Assembly: GCF_028283785.1 (NCBI RefSeq)
Contig: NZ_JAPWKB010000018.1
Span: 372,001 to 436,000, forward strand
Direction of reading: 5' to 3'
Length of the DNA stretch: 64,000 nucleotides
From: Paraburkholderia sp.
GTDB lineage: Bacteria; Pseudomonadota; Gammaproteobacteria; Burkholderiales; Burkholderiaceae
Positions 34,223 through 42,521 of this stretch are shown here, one piece after another. Position 1 is the stretch's first letter, and each line of letters starts with the position of its first letter. Both the position numbers and the translations under genes were made by a program. A model generated the notes under the pieces. It was given only the letters and a program-made list of their open reading frames with translations. It searched no databases and was not told where the DNA came from.

Positions 34223-36454
34223 CTAGCCGGCGATGCTGTCGTACTGGTAGATGCCGCCGCGATAGCCGGTCGAGCCGAGGAACGCGGCCGCTTGCGGCAC
34301 GTCGGTCAGCAGCACGCCCTTCAGGTTCACGCCGCCGTTACGCAGACGCTTCGCGGTTTCGACCAGCTCGTTGACCGGATTGCGGCCGAAGCGCGTCACC
34401 AGCAACGTTGTGGCTGCATGCTTGCCGATCACGGTCGAATCCGTGACCGCGAGCACCGGCGGCGTATCGATGATCACGACGTCGTACTGCGCCTTCAGTG
34501 TGTCGAGCAGTCGCGAGAAATTCGCGCTCATCAGCAGTTCGGACGGATGCGACGGCAGCGAACCCTTCGGCAGCACATCGAGGCCCGGCAGCACGTCGCG
34601 ACGGATCGCCACGCGCAGTTCGCCGCCACGCAGCACGTCCGACAAACCCGGCTGATGCGTGATACCGAAGTGCGAGTGGACGTCGCCGCGCCGCATGTCG
34701 CCATCGACGATCAGCACGCGCTGATTCGCCGACGCAACCAGTGCCGCGAGGTTCACCGACAGGAACGACTTGCCCGCGTCCGGACGCGATCCGGTCAGCA
34801 TCACGACGTTGTTCTGCGAGCTGCCCAGCAGCAGTTGCAGCGTGGTGCGCAAGCTGCGCACGCCTTCGACGGCGATGTCCTGCGGCGACTGTTCGGCGAG
34901 CACGTGCAGCCCGCGACGGCGCAGCATCACGTCGTTTTGCAGACGCAACTGCTGCTCGCTGCGCGGCACCACCGCGAATACCGGCACGCCGAGCACGTTT
35001 TCGATTTCGTCCGGACGTTCGACACCTCCATACAGCGTCTTGCGCACGAACGCGAAAATCACGCTGATAAACAGGCCCGCGCCGAGCGCGATCAACATCA
35101 CGATCAGCTTTTTCGGGCGCACCGGATCGTCCGGCACTTCCGCGAAATCGACCACGCGCACATCGCCGACCTGGCCGGCCCGCGCGATACGCAATTGCTG
35201 CGCGCTGTTCAGCAGGTTGGTGTAGAGCTCGGTGTTCACATGCACGTCGCGCAGCAGACGCAACGCGGTCTGTTCCGTGCCCGGCAAACCCGCGACGCTG
35301 CGGTTCATCACCGACTGCTGCGCCTGCAACGCGCCGATCTGCGCGTCGAGTGCAGCGACGGTCGGGTGATTCGGCGTGAAGCGTTGCGACATCTCCAGAC
35401 GCTGGTTCTGAAGATCGGCCAGCCGCGTCTTGTTATCGACGATCTGTTGCAGCAGCAGCTTGCTTTCCTCGCCGAGATCGACGGTGCCGTGTTCGTTGCG
35501 GAACTTGTTGTAGCGCTGTTCGGCGGCGTCGAGTTCGGCGCGCAACTGCGGCATCTGCTGATCGAGAAAGCCGAGCATGTGCTCGACTTCCGCCGAACGG
35601 CTCGCCACGTCCTGCTGGATAAAGCGTCGCGCGACGAAGTTGATGATCTCGGTGGTCAGGCGCGGATCGTGGCCTTCGAGACTCGCGCGGATGATCCCCG
35701 ATTGCAGCGTCGATTCCGCCACTTCCATCTGCTTGCGCAGCCGTTCCACCGTGGTCAGCGTGGACGCCCGCGACAGCTCGAAGCGCATGCCGGGCGGCCC
35801 GGTCAGCGTGTCGATCTGCAGCGCGATCGGACCGGCCGCGGTATCGGCCTGCACCGGCTCGCCGACCTTGCCTTCGAGCACGGTCGCGCCGTCCGGGTCC
35901 TGCAACACGTATTCGCCCGGCGACACGATGCGCACCGTGAACGGCCGGTCGTACTGATCGGCGTTCGTATCGAAACGCGAAACGGCGATCGTTTCGTTGC
36001 CCCACGCGTAGCTCGACAGATTGATGAACGACGGCAGCTTGAATCCCCACTTGCCGTTCACGATGTTGCCGAGCAGCGGCGCGATCAGCGGAAACTTGCG
36101 CGGCTTCGCGGTGATGTCGAGATGCAGGGCCTTGACGGTCTCTTCGGTGACGAGGCGCGAGCGCAGCAGTTCGATTTCGGCCGCGGTGGACGGCTTGGTG
36201 TCGAACATGCCGCTGACCGGCAGCGGCCCGCCCTTGTCGTTCGGGCCGCTATCGGTCTTGTCGACCACATGGAACATCACGTCGGCCTGATAGACGGGCG
36301 TCGCGAGAAACGCGTACGTGGCGCCCAGCATCAGGGCCAACAACGTGATCACGACAGCCGGCCGCCAGTTCGACAGCAAGGTCTGCAGATAGTCGCCCAG
36401 ATGCGACTCATCGCCTGGCATGAAGGCGTAACGGTTTTCGAACTCGGTAGCCAT
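34223..36454 (-). CDS. wzc: polysaccharide co-polymerase / tyrosine autokinase (Wzc type)
   Basis: A 743-residue inner-membrane protein. The N-terminal Wzz-like chain-length domain is bounded by hydrophobic segments near 33-50 and 440-460 with long coiled-coil helices between. The cytoplasmic BY-kinase domain follows: Walker A GSRPDAGKS with K562, Walker A' VLIVDGDMRRGD and Walker B VVIIDTPPVL. The C-terminal tyrosine cluster is short (GY and IYQYDSIAG, three Tyr). It sets chain length and couples polymerisation to Wza export through cycles of autophosphorylation. No cognate low-molecular-weight phosphatase gene (Wzb) is visible in this locus. Confidence 0.95.
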   Translation of the reverse strand: MATEFENRYAFMPGDESHLGDYLQTLLSNWRPAVVITLLALMLGATYAFLATPVYQADVMFHVVDKTDSGPNDKGGPLPVSGMFDTKPSTAAEIELLRSRLVTEETVKALHLDITAKPRKFPLIAPLLGNIVNGKWGFKLPSFINLSSYAWGNETIAVSRFDTNADQYDRPFTVRIVSPGEYVLQDPDGATVLEGKVGEPVQADTAAGPIALQIDTLTGPPGMRFELSRASTLTTVERLRKQMEVAESTLQSGIIRASLEGHDPRLTTEIINFVARRFIQQDVASRSAEVEHMLGFLDQQMPQLRAELDAAEQRYNKFRNEHGTVDLGEESKLLLQQIVDNKTRLADLQNQRLEMSQRFTPNHPTVAALDAQIGALQAQQSVMNRSVAGLPGTEQTALRLLRDVHVNTELYTNLLNSAQQLRIARAGQVGDVRVVDFAEVPDDPVRPKKLIVMLIALGAGLFISVIFAFVRKTLYGGVERPDEIENVLGVPVFAVVPRSEQQLRLQNDVMLRRRGLHVLAEQSPQDIAVEGVRSLRTTLQLLLGSSQNNVVMLTGSRPDAGKSFLSVNLAALVASANQRVLIVDGDMRRGDVHSHFGITHQPGLSDVLRGGELRVAIRRDVLPGLDVLPKGSLPSHPSELLMSANFSRLLDTLKAQYDVVIIDTPPVLAVTDSTVIGKHAATTLLVTRFGRNPVNELVETAKRLRNGGVNLKGVLLTDVPQAAAFLGSTGYRGGIYQYDSIAG

Positions 36455-36503
36455 GTTCGTGATCTGTCAAAGAAGAGCCATTTCAGAAGCGGTGCACCGC
36501 GAA

Positions 36504-37709
36504 TTACTTCGCGAGCAACGCGCCGGTTACGCCTGCGTTGATTGCCGGCAGCAGCAGGTTCAGCACACGGTTGAAGCGCACGAGTCCGTTGTTGTCGATG
36601 TACACGACGTCTTTCGGTTGCAGGTCGAACTGGTTCGCGAGAATCATCGACACCGGCGACTTCACGTCGAGGTGATACACCTGCGGCTCGCCGCCGGTGA
36701 TCGATCCGCGAATCACGAACAACTGCTTCGCGTCGGCGGAATTCACGTTCAGACTGCCCGCCTGCGACATCGCATCCGACAGCGTCAGGCGTCCGTCGCG
36801 CATCGGCAGGATCGTTGCCGGGCGGTTGAATTCGCCCATCACGTACACGCCGTTGTCTTCCCGCGAGGCCACCCGCAACAGATCGCCGCTATGCAGATAG
36901 ATCTCGGACGGATTGCGGCCGCTCTTGATCAGTTCCGCGACGTTGATCGGATACGTAACGCCGTTGCGCACCAGATCGACGCGGCTCTGATCCGCGTTCG
37001 ACGTGAATCCGCCCGCGCGTCCGACCGCTTCGGTCAGCGACATCGGAATGTCGTTGATCTGCTGCGAGCCCGGCGTATGCACTTCGCCGTCGATATACAC
37101 CGACGATGCGCGGAACGACGCGATCCGCACCGTCACCTGCGGATTCAGGAACACCTTCGCCAGCTCGGTGTGAATCTTCGACTGCACGGTCTGCGCATCG
37201 TCGCCACCGACGTGAACCTTGCCGGCGTACGGAAACTGCACGTTGCCCGAGCTATCGACCAGAAAACCCGGCGCGGCATCGGCCGTACGCGTGTTCTGCG
37301 ATGGCTGCCCGACCGCGGCGGCGAGTTCCGGGTGATCCCACACGGTGATCTGCAACACGTCGCCCGCACCGATCCGGTACGACGTCGGCTTGCCGAACAG
37401 CTGCAGGGTCTCCGCCGTCACCACCGATTGCGGCGACGCCTTCATCTGCCGCAGCAATGCGAGGTTGATATCGGTAATCGGCACCTGGACGTCCTGCTGC
37501 GCTTCGGTGCTGTATTCGCCTCCTGTTTCTGGCAAGGTCGCCGGCGTCGCCATCTTCTGGCCGGGCGCGAGTCCGCATGCGGACAACGCACCGATCGCCG
37601 CGACGCAGCCGATCGTTTGCAGGGCACGACGCAGGCGCACAGCCAGCGACGTACGGACGTTGCGCGCGGCATAGGCGGCAACACTGTTCACAACGGGGAC
37701 CGTTTTCAT
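36504..37709 (-). CDS. wza: outer-membrane polysaccharide export lipoprotein (Wza type)
   Basis: A 401-residue lipoprotein of the OMA family that forms the octameric export channel. The signal peptide ends in the lipobox L-S-A-C near residue 45. A Poly_export domain follows (SYRIGAGDVLQITVWDHPEL), then SLBB-type repeats (IDGEVHTPGSQQIND and YVMGEFNRPATIL). The ATG at 37709 has GGGGGAG directly upstream; a GTG four codons earlier is less likely. It lies 49 nt before wzc and 15 nt after the priming transferase gene, as expected for the core export operon. Confidence 0.94.
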   Translation of the reverse strand: MKTVPVVNSVAAYAARNVRTSLAVRLRRALQTIGCVAAIGALSACGLAPGQKMATPATLPETGGEYSTEAQQDVQVPITDINLALLRQMKASPQSVVTAETLQLFGKPTSYRIGAGDVLQITVWDHPELAAAVGQPSQNTRTADAAPGFLVDSSGNVQFPYAGKVHVGGDDAQTVQSKIHTELAKVFLNPQVTVRIASFRASSVYIDGEVHTPGSQQINDIPMSLTEAVGRAGGFTSNADQSRVDLVRNGVTYPINVAELIKSGRNPSEIYLHSGDLLRVASREDNGVYVMGEFNRPATILPMRDGRLTLSDAMSQAGSLNVNSADAKQLFVIRGSITGGEPQVYHLDVKSPVSMILANQFDLQPKDVVYIDNNGLVRFNRVLNLLLPAINAGVTGALLAK

Positions 37710-37724
37710 CGTCTCCCCCACACT

Positions 37725-39110
37725 TCAGTACGCATTGTCATTAACGAGGCCTCGAACGACGGTCGCCACGATGATTCGCATGTCGAGCCAGAACGACCAG
37801 TGAGCGAGGTAGTAAAGATCATGGGCCACGCGCAGTTCCATCTTTTCGATGCGGTCCGTCTCGCCCCGAAAACCATTGATCTGCGCCCAGCCTGTGATGC
37901 CCGGCTTGATCCGGTAACGGTTGATGTAGCCCGTCACCAGCTTCTGATACATATCGTCGTGCTCGATCGCGTGCGGACGCGGTCCCACCACCGACATATC
38001 GCCGCGCAGCACGTTGAAGAACTGCGGCAACTCGTCGAGGCTGGTCTTGCGCAGAAACGCGCCGACCCGGGTGATCCGCGAATCGCCGCGGGTCGCCTGA
38101 CTGACCGTGCCCGCCTGCTCCGTATGCATGCGCATCGAGCGAAACTTATAGATCGTGAAAACCCGGCCGTCCGCGCCCTTGCGCTTCTGCTTGAACAGCA
38201 CCGGCCCGCGCGACGACGCTTTCACCGCAATCGAGATCGCGATCAGCAGCGGCGTCAGCGCCACCAGCGCGGCCGCCGCGAACAGACGGTCGAACAGTTC
38301 CTTCTTCACCAGCGCGCGGGACGACAGCGGCGACGCGACGAGGTTGATCGCCGGCACGCCGAGCAGATCGATCACGCCGCTGGTATCGAACAGCGCGATG
38401 CTGCGCACGTCCGGGATAAAGCGGATATTGACCAGATCGTTGCGAAACTCGGTGACGAGCTTGAAGATCGTGCGTTCGTCGGCCAGCGACAACGCGAGCC
38501 ACACTTCGTGCACGTCGTTGCGCCGCACGTAGTCGGCAAGACCTTCGAGCGTGTCGAGCATCGTCATGTTCGGCGACGCCAGCGGCAGTTCGTCGGGCGA
38601 CGTGTTGTAGATCGCCGTCGCGCGGAAACCGGTCGCGGGCGACGTATCGATCCGACGCACGATCGCATCGCACTGCGTGCCCGGCCCGACGATCGCAACC
38701 TGATGCACGTTCAGCCCCGCGCGCCGTGCGCGTGCCAGCACACCGTGCGCGATCAGCCGCCACGCCAGCAGCAAACCGCCCGCCATCGCGGTCCAGTACG
38801 TGAACCACAACCGCGACACCGAATCGATGTGGTGCAGCGAATACATCGCCGCGAGCGCGCAACCCTGCACCACCAGCCACGCCAGCGAAACCTGCCCGGC
38901 CAGCGCCAGCTTCGAGCGGCCGCGCCAGGATTCGTACACGTCGAACGCTGGAAAAATCGCCAGCGCAAACGCCGCGGCGAACAGCACGAACGCACTATAG
39001 AAACCGACTTGCGTTGCATCGTCGAAACGGATTCTCGATGCAACGGCTGCCCCGACGATCACGACCGTGACGTCCGCCAATCTTGCCAATATCCCTTGTA
39101 GCTCCCGCAT
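37725..39110 (-). CDS. wcaJ: undecaprenyl-phosphate glucose phosphotransferase (WcaJ-type)
   Basis: A 461-residue initiating transferase of the polyprenyl phosphate hexose-1-phosphate family, which loads the first sugar phosphate onto undecaprenyl phosphate. It has several N-terminal membrane segments, a CoA-binding-like cytoplasmic domain (VAIVGPGTQCDAIVRRID), and the C-terminal catalytic domain: FKQKRKGADGRVFTIYKFRSM, then DELPQFFNVLRGDMSVVGPRP, then GITGWAQINGFRGETD (quoted separately). The ATG at 39110 has GGTGAG just upstream; a GTG at 39119 is an alternative. It lies between manC and wza. Confidence 0.93.
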   Translation of the reverse strand: MRELQGILARLADVTVVIVGAAVASRIRFDDATQVGFYSAFVLFAAAFALAIFPAFDVYESWRGRSKLALAGQVSLAWLVVQGCALAAMYSLHHIDSVSRLWFTYWTAMAGGLLLAWRLIAHGVLARARRAGLNVHQVAIVGPGTQCDAIVRRIDTSPATGFRATAIYNTSPDELPLASPNMTMLDTLEGLADYVRRNDVHEVWLALSLADERTIFKLVTEFRNDLVNIRFIPDVRSIALFDTSGVIDLLGVPAINLVASPLSSRALVKKELFDRLFAAAALVALTPLLIAISIAVKASSRGPVLFKQKRKGADGRVFTIYKFRSMRMHTEQAGTVSQATRGDSRITRVGAFLRKTSLDELPQFFNVLRGDMSVVGPRPHAIEHDDMYQKLVTGYINRYRIKPGITGWAQINGFRGETDRIEKMELRVAHDLYYLAHWSFWLDMRIIVATVVRGLVNDNAY

Positions 39111-39178
39111 TTCGCTCACCCTGCCGTTTGGCGTTCACTGCTTGTCCATTGGGTGCATCCAAAGCGCCGTCGCAGCGA

Positions 39179-40726
39179 CTACCGACAGCGGCCGTAGGTA
39201 TCGTCGAACCTGACGATGTCGTCCTCCCCGAGATAGGCGCCTGACTGGATTTCGATGATTTCGAGCGGTACTTTTCCGGGGTTTTCAAGCCGGTGCTTAA
39301 CCCCGAGCGGGATGAAGGTGGATTCGTTTTCGGCCAGCAGAAACTGCTCTTCGGCGCGCGTGACGAGCGCGGTGCCGCGCACCACGACCCAATGTTCGGC
39401 GCGGTGATGATGCAGTTGCAGCGACAGCCGCGCGCCCGGCGTGACGACGATCCGCTTCACCTGGAAGCGTTCGCCGTGATCGATCGAGTCGTAGTAACCC
39501 CACGGCCGGCTGACCTTGCGATGCGCGTCGGCTTCCGGTGCGCGCAGCGCCTTGATCCGCGTGACCAGTTCCTTCACGTCCTGCACGTGCGAGCGATCCG
39601 CGACCAGCACCGCGTCCGCGGTTTCGACGACGATCAGACCGGTCGTGCCGACGCACGCGAGCAGGCGCCCTTCCGAGTGTCCATAGGTCGATGTCGACGA
39701 TTCGAACATCACGCGGCCGCGCGCGACGTTGCCCGACGCGTCCTTTTCCATCGCGTCCCACACGGCGTCCCACGAACCGAGATCGGACCAGCCCGCGTCA
39801 AGCGCAACCGCGACACCGGGCGGCATGCCGTCGACTTCGGTATTGAGGCGCTCCATCACGGCGTAATCGATCGAATCGGCGGGCGAGCGGCCGAACGCGT
39901 CCGCCGACGGAAACAGCGACAGGCCGTCCACGCGCGCGCCGACGAAGGCGGTGAGACAGGCGGCGTGCATGTCCGCCTGCAAGCGCTGCACGGTGCGCAT
40001 CCAGACGCTCGCGCGCATCACGAAGATGCCGCTGTTCCACCAGTAGCTGCCGGCTTCGACATAGCGCGCGGCCAGTTCGGCCGCAGGCTTTTCGACGAAG
40101 CCGTCGATCTCGCGCGCGCCGTCGTCGAGCACGCGGCCCACGCGGATATAGCCGAAACCGGTTTCGGCCGAGCGCGGCGGCACGCCGAGCGTGACGATCG
40201 CGCCGCGTTCGGCGTGGCTCGCAGCCAGGGTCATCGCCGCATGCAACGCGGCACGGTCGAGAATGGCGTGATCGGCGGGCATCACGAGCAGGATCGGGTC
40301 GTCGCCGTCGGCGCAGGCCATCGCGGCCGCGAGCGTCAACGCTGGCGCGGTATCGCGGCGCGCCGGCTCGACGATCAGCCGGGCATTGACGCCGCTCGCG
40401 CGCAACTGGTCGGCGACCATGAAACGATGTTCTTCGCCGCAGACCACGATCGGCGACGCGGCGACTTCCCAGTCGGACGGGAAGTCTTCCATCCGGCGCA
40501 CGGTGGCTTGCAGCAGCGAATCCGCGCCCAATACGCCGATCAACTGCTTCGGAAAGTTTTCACGCGACATCGGCCACAAACGCGTGCCCGAGCCGCCCGC
40601 GAGAATCACGGGCACGATGCGCGCGGTGCGCGTCGCGACGTCGGCGTCCTGTACACCGCTGGTGTCGCCGTCGCCCGGCGACACGTCGTCCGCCACCCCG
40701 GGCGGGTCCTCCGAACCATTACGCAT
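39179..40726 (-). CDS. manC: mannose-1-phosphate guanylyltransferase / mannose-6-phosphate isomerase
   Basis: A 515-residue bifunctional type II enzyme that makes GDP-mannose. The nucleotidyltransferase signature VILAGGSGTRLWPMSRE is followed by FPKQ; FVEKP follows later. The C-terminal isomerase cupin carries SLQLHHHRAEHWVVVRGTA. The N-terminus has an extra acidic 35-residue stretch. The ATG at 40726 has AAGGATT upstream. It is the second gene of the minus-strand EPS series, 74 nt after the DJ-1/AraC regulator gene, and feeds gmd. Confidence 0.95.
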   Translation of the reverse strand: MRNGSEDPPGVADDVSPGDGDTSGVQDADVATRTARIVPVILAGGSGTRLWPMSRENFPKQLIGVLGADSLLQATVRRMEDFPSDWEVAASPIVVCGEEHRFMVADQLRASGVNARLIVEPARRDTAPALTLAAAMACADGDDPILLVMPADHAILDRAALHAAMTLAASHAERGAIVTLGVPPRSAETGFGYIRVGRVLDDGAREIDGFVEKPAAELAARYVEAGSYWWNSGIFVMRASVWMRTVQRLQADMHAACLTAFVGARVDGLSLFPSADAFGRSPADSIDYAVMERLNTEVDGMPPGVAVALDAGWSDLGSWDAVWDAMEKDASGNVARGRVMFESSTSTYGHSEGRLLACVGTTGLIVVETADAVLVADRSHVQDVKELVTRIKALRAPEADAHRKVSRPWGYYDSIDHGERFQVKRIVVTPGARLSLQLHHHRAEHWVVVRGTALVTRAEEQFLLAENESTFIPLGVKHRLENPGKVPLEIIEIQSGAYLGEDDIVRFDDTYGRCR

Positions 40727-40800
40727 TTTGTAATCCTTACGATCAATACGCAGTCTGCGCTGCGGTGCGGCGTGCAGTGCGGTGGAGAGGATGTCCGGCG

Positions 40801-41793
40801 TCAGACGCCGGCTTCGAGACGACTTTGCAGGCGATACTCCGTAGGAGAAACCATCATGCGTTTGCGGAAGATCTTGGCGAGACGGTCGCCGTTGCCCATT
40901 CCGGTCCGGCGCGCGATCTTGTCGACCGGCAGTTCGGAATCCGTCAGCAGGCCGCAGGTGATCGTCAGACGGGCGTGCAGCAGATATTCGGACGGCGTGA
41001 TGCCCATTTCGAGCTTGAAGCGGCGCAGGAAATTGCGCTCGCTCATCGCCGCGATCTGCGCCGCATCGGCCACCGAGATCGAGTTCTGGCAGTTTTCCTG
41101 TAACCAGCGCGCCGCCGCGCGAATCTTGTCGGCGCGGCTGGTGCCGGACATGTCGCTGAGCAAGGCGGGCAGGTTGTCGCCGGAATCGGGCATCAGGCGT
41201 TCCGCGACGGCCCGCGCGATCTCGATGCCGAGATCGCGTTTCACCAGCGCCAGCGCGGTTTTCATCGAAGCAAGACGATCGTTCGTATCGGCGTAGGTGT
41301 CGTCGGCGCCGGGTTGCGCGAAGCCGTCGCCGTCGCGCGGCGTGCGCTGTTCGGTGATCGACGCGGCTTCCAGTAACGAGCGGCCCTGAGCGATCGAACG
41401 GATCGTCGCGGTATGCGTATGCACCCGTCGCAGCCACGAAATCAGGCGCTCGTCGGTGGCCGCGGTCAGCGCCGCCTTGCCGCCCGCGACGAACAGCGCG
41501 TCGAAGCTGGCGTAATGACGCGAATCGAGCCGGTCGGTCCAGACCCGGATCGACGACGCGCACGCTACCGTTCCGCCATCGACGGACAGGAAGCAGACGT
41601 CGTAATTCCAGGTGTTCGGGCCCGTCGGCGACAGTTCGTTCGCGACATGGAACACTTCAGCAACGATGCCTGCCCCGAGCAACGAGCAGCCGTCGAACAA
41701 CAGGATGGCGATATGGCGGGTGGGACAAACCGCGCTCCGGGTGAGAGCACTCACGCTGCCGGTCACCGGGGACTCTAGACTTGCATATTCCAT
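40801..41793 (-). CDS. GATase1-like / AraC-family transcriptional regulator, upstream of manC
   Basis: A 330-residue regulator of the GlxA/FtrA type. The N-terminal DJ-1/PfpI-like domain (HIAILLFDGCSLLGAGIVAEVFHVANEL to about residue 200) binds a ligand in relatives. The usual nucleophilic Cys position (S-V-C-T-G) reads S-I-A-Q-G here, so no protease or amidase chemistry is expected. The C-terminal 100 residues are an AraC helix-turn-helix pair (ISVADAAQIAAMSERNFLRRF, then TPSEYLLHARL). The ATG at 41793 has GAGGGGAAG before it. It is the first gene of the EPS operon and is a clear paralogue of the protein encoded at 45196-46254. It likely controls EPS synthesis; effect (activator or repressor) unknown. 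Confidence 0.85.
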   Translation of the reverse strand: MEYASLESPVTGSVSALTRSAVCPTRHIAILLFDGCSLLGAGIVAEVFHVANELSPTGPNTWNYDVCFLSVDGGTVACASSIRVWTDRLDSRHYASFDALFVAGGKAALTAATDERLISWLRRVHTHTATIRSIAQGRSLLEAASITEQRTPRDGDGFAQPGADDTYADTNDRLASMKTALALVKRDLGIEIARAVAERLMPDSGDNLPALLSDMSGTSRADKIRAAARWLQENCQNSISVADAAQIAAMSERNFLRRFKLEMGITPSEYLLHARLTITCGLLTDSELPVDKIARRTGMGNGDRLAKIFRKRMMVSPTEYRLQSRLEAGV

Positions 41794-42521
41794 GGTCTTC
41801 CCCTCGACGTCGTTTGGTACGCGATAGAGTTTGCATTGCTGTGCAGCGCATCATACGCAACCATAATCACCGCCTGCATATGCTGGCTGATTTTTGCGAG
41901 ACATTGGCGTATTAAGGACGCAGCCGTAAGATTTCTCGAAAGGCTTTATCCAGACGATACGAATCAATTACCTTGCGATGCACGAAGTACCGGTCAATAT
42001 TTCGGATTTTGAAAGAAAACACTGCCCTTCTCCGCATTTTGAGAAGCTATTAACTCATTGACTTCAAAAGGATATGTGCTGGCGCACAGACGATGGCGGC
42101 AAAGCGCTTATTCAAAGCCGCCTGGTTTGAAATATGCGTCCGATATCAAGCGGCAATTAAATTTAAATACGCAATTAGCGACCGTCTTGGCCGATGAAAA
42201 TCGGCTTTTGATATGACGATTAAGCGTGAATAATCGGCGTGGAGAACTCTCCACTCTGCAACGATTGAATACCGGCTTGTGTGGGATACCGAACGTAACT
42301 CCGCATATTGCGTTTGAATCGTCTGATTGATTTAAATGTCATCCCGCATTGCGCAATAAATCCGGCGAGGTGCCGCGACCCGGTCATTGCGGAAAAGCAC
42401 TAGACGAAGTCCACAACGCGACGGGACGGCACGGTAGTCTTGGCCGGTCGGAGCCGATGGGGGCGGCGAGCATGCCGTGAGGCGTCCGCATCAATGGCGG
42501 GATGAGCCACTCGGAGCGCGC
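41794..42521. promoter_or_regulatory. AT-rich divergent control region between EPS synthesis and hydrolase genes
   Basis: About 730 nt of DNA clearly richer in A and T than its surroundings, with no supported frame. It holds a perfect hairpin with GAAA loop (GCCGAT-GAAA-ATCGGC) at 42190-42205 followed by TTTT, which could be a weak terminator on the plus strand. An inverted repeat GTGGAG-AACT-CTCCAC lies near 42239-42254. It separates the minus-strand synthesis operon from the plus-strand glycoside hydrolase gene, so it must carry both promoters. The AT content suggests silencing by an H-NS-type protein or a foreign origin. Confidence 0.55.

Noticed and set aside
34292..36541. A 749-codon plus-strand frame antisense to wzc
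   Set aside because: Shadow of wzc. No start signal and no recognisable domain.
36453..39101. An 882-codon frame on the plus strand antisense to wza and wcaJ
   Set aside because: It is the complementary-frame shadow of two well-supported genes. The product is rich in His, Arg and Gln with no domain pattern, as usual for antisense frames in high-GC DNA.
39179..41563. Extension of manC to a 794-codon frame
   Set aside because: The extra N-terminal part is antisense-like Arg-rich sequence that overlaps the regulator gene; the ATG at 40726 has a good ribosome site.
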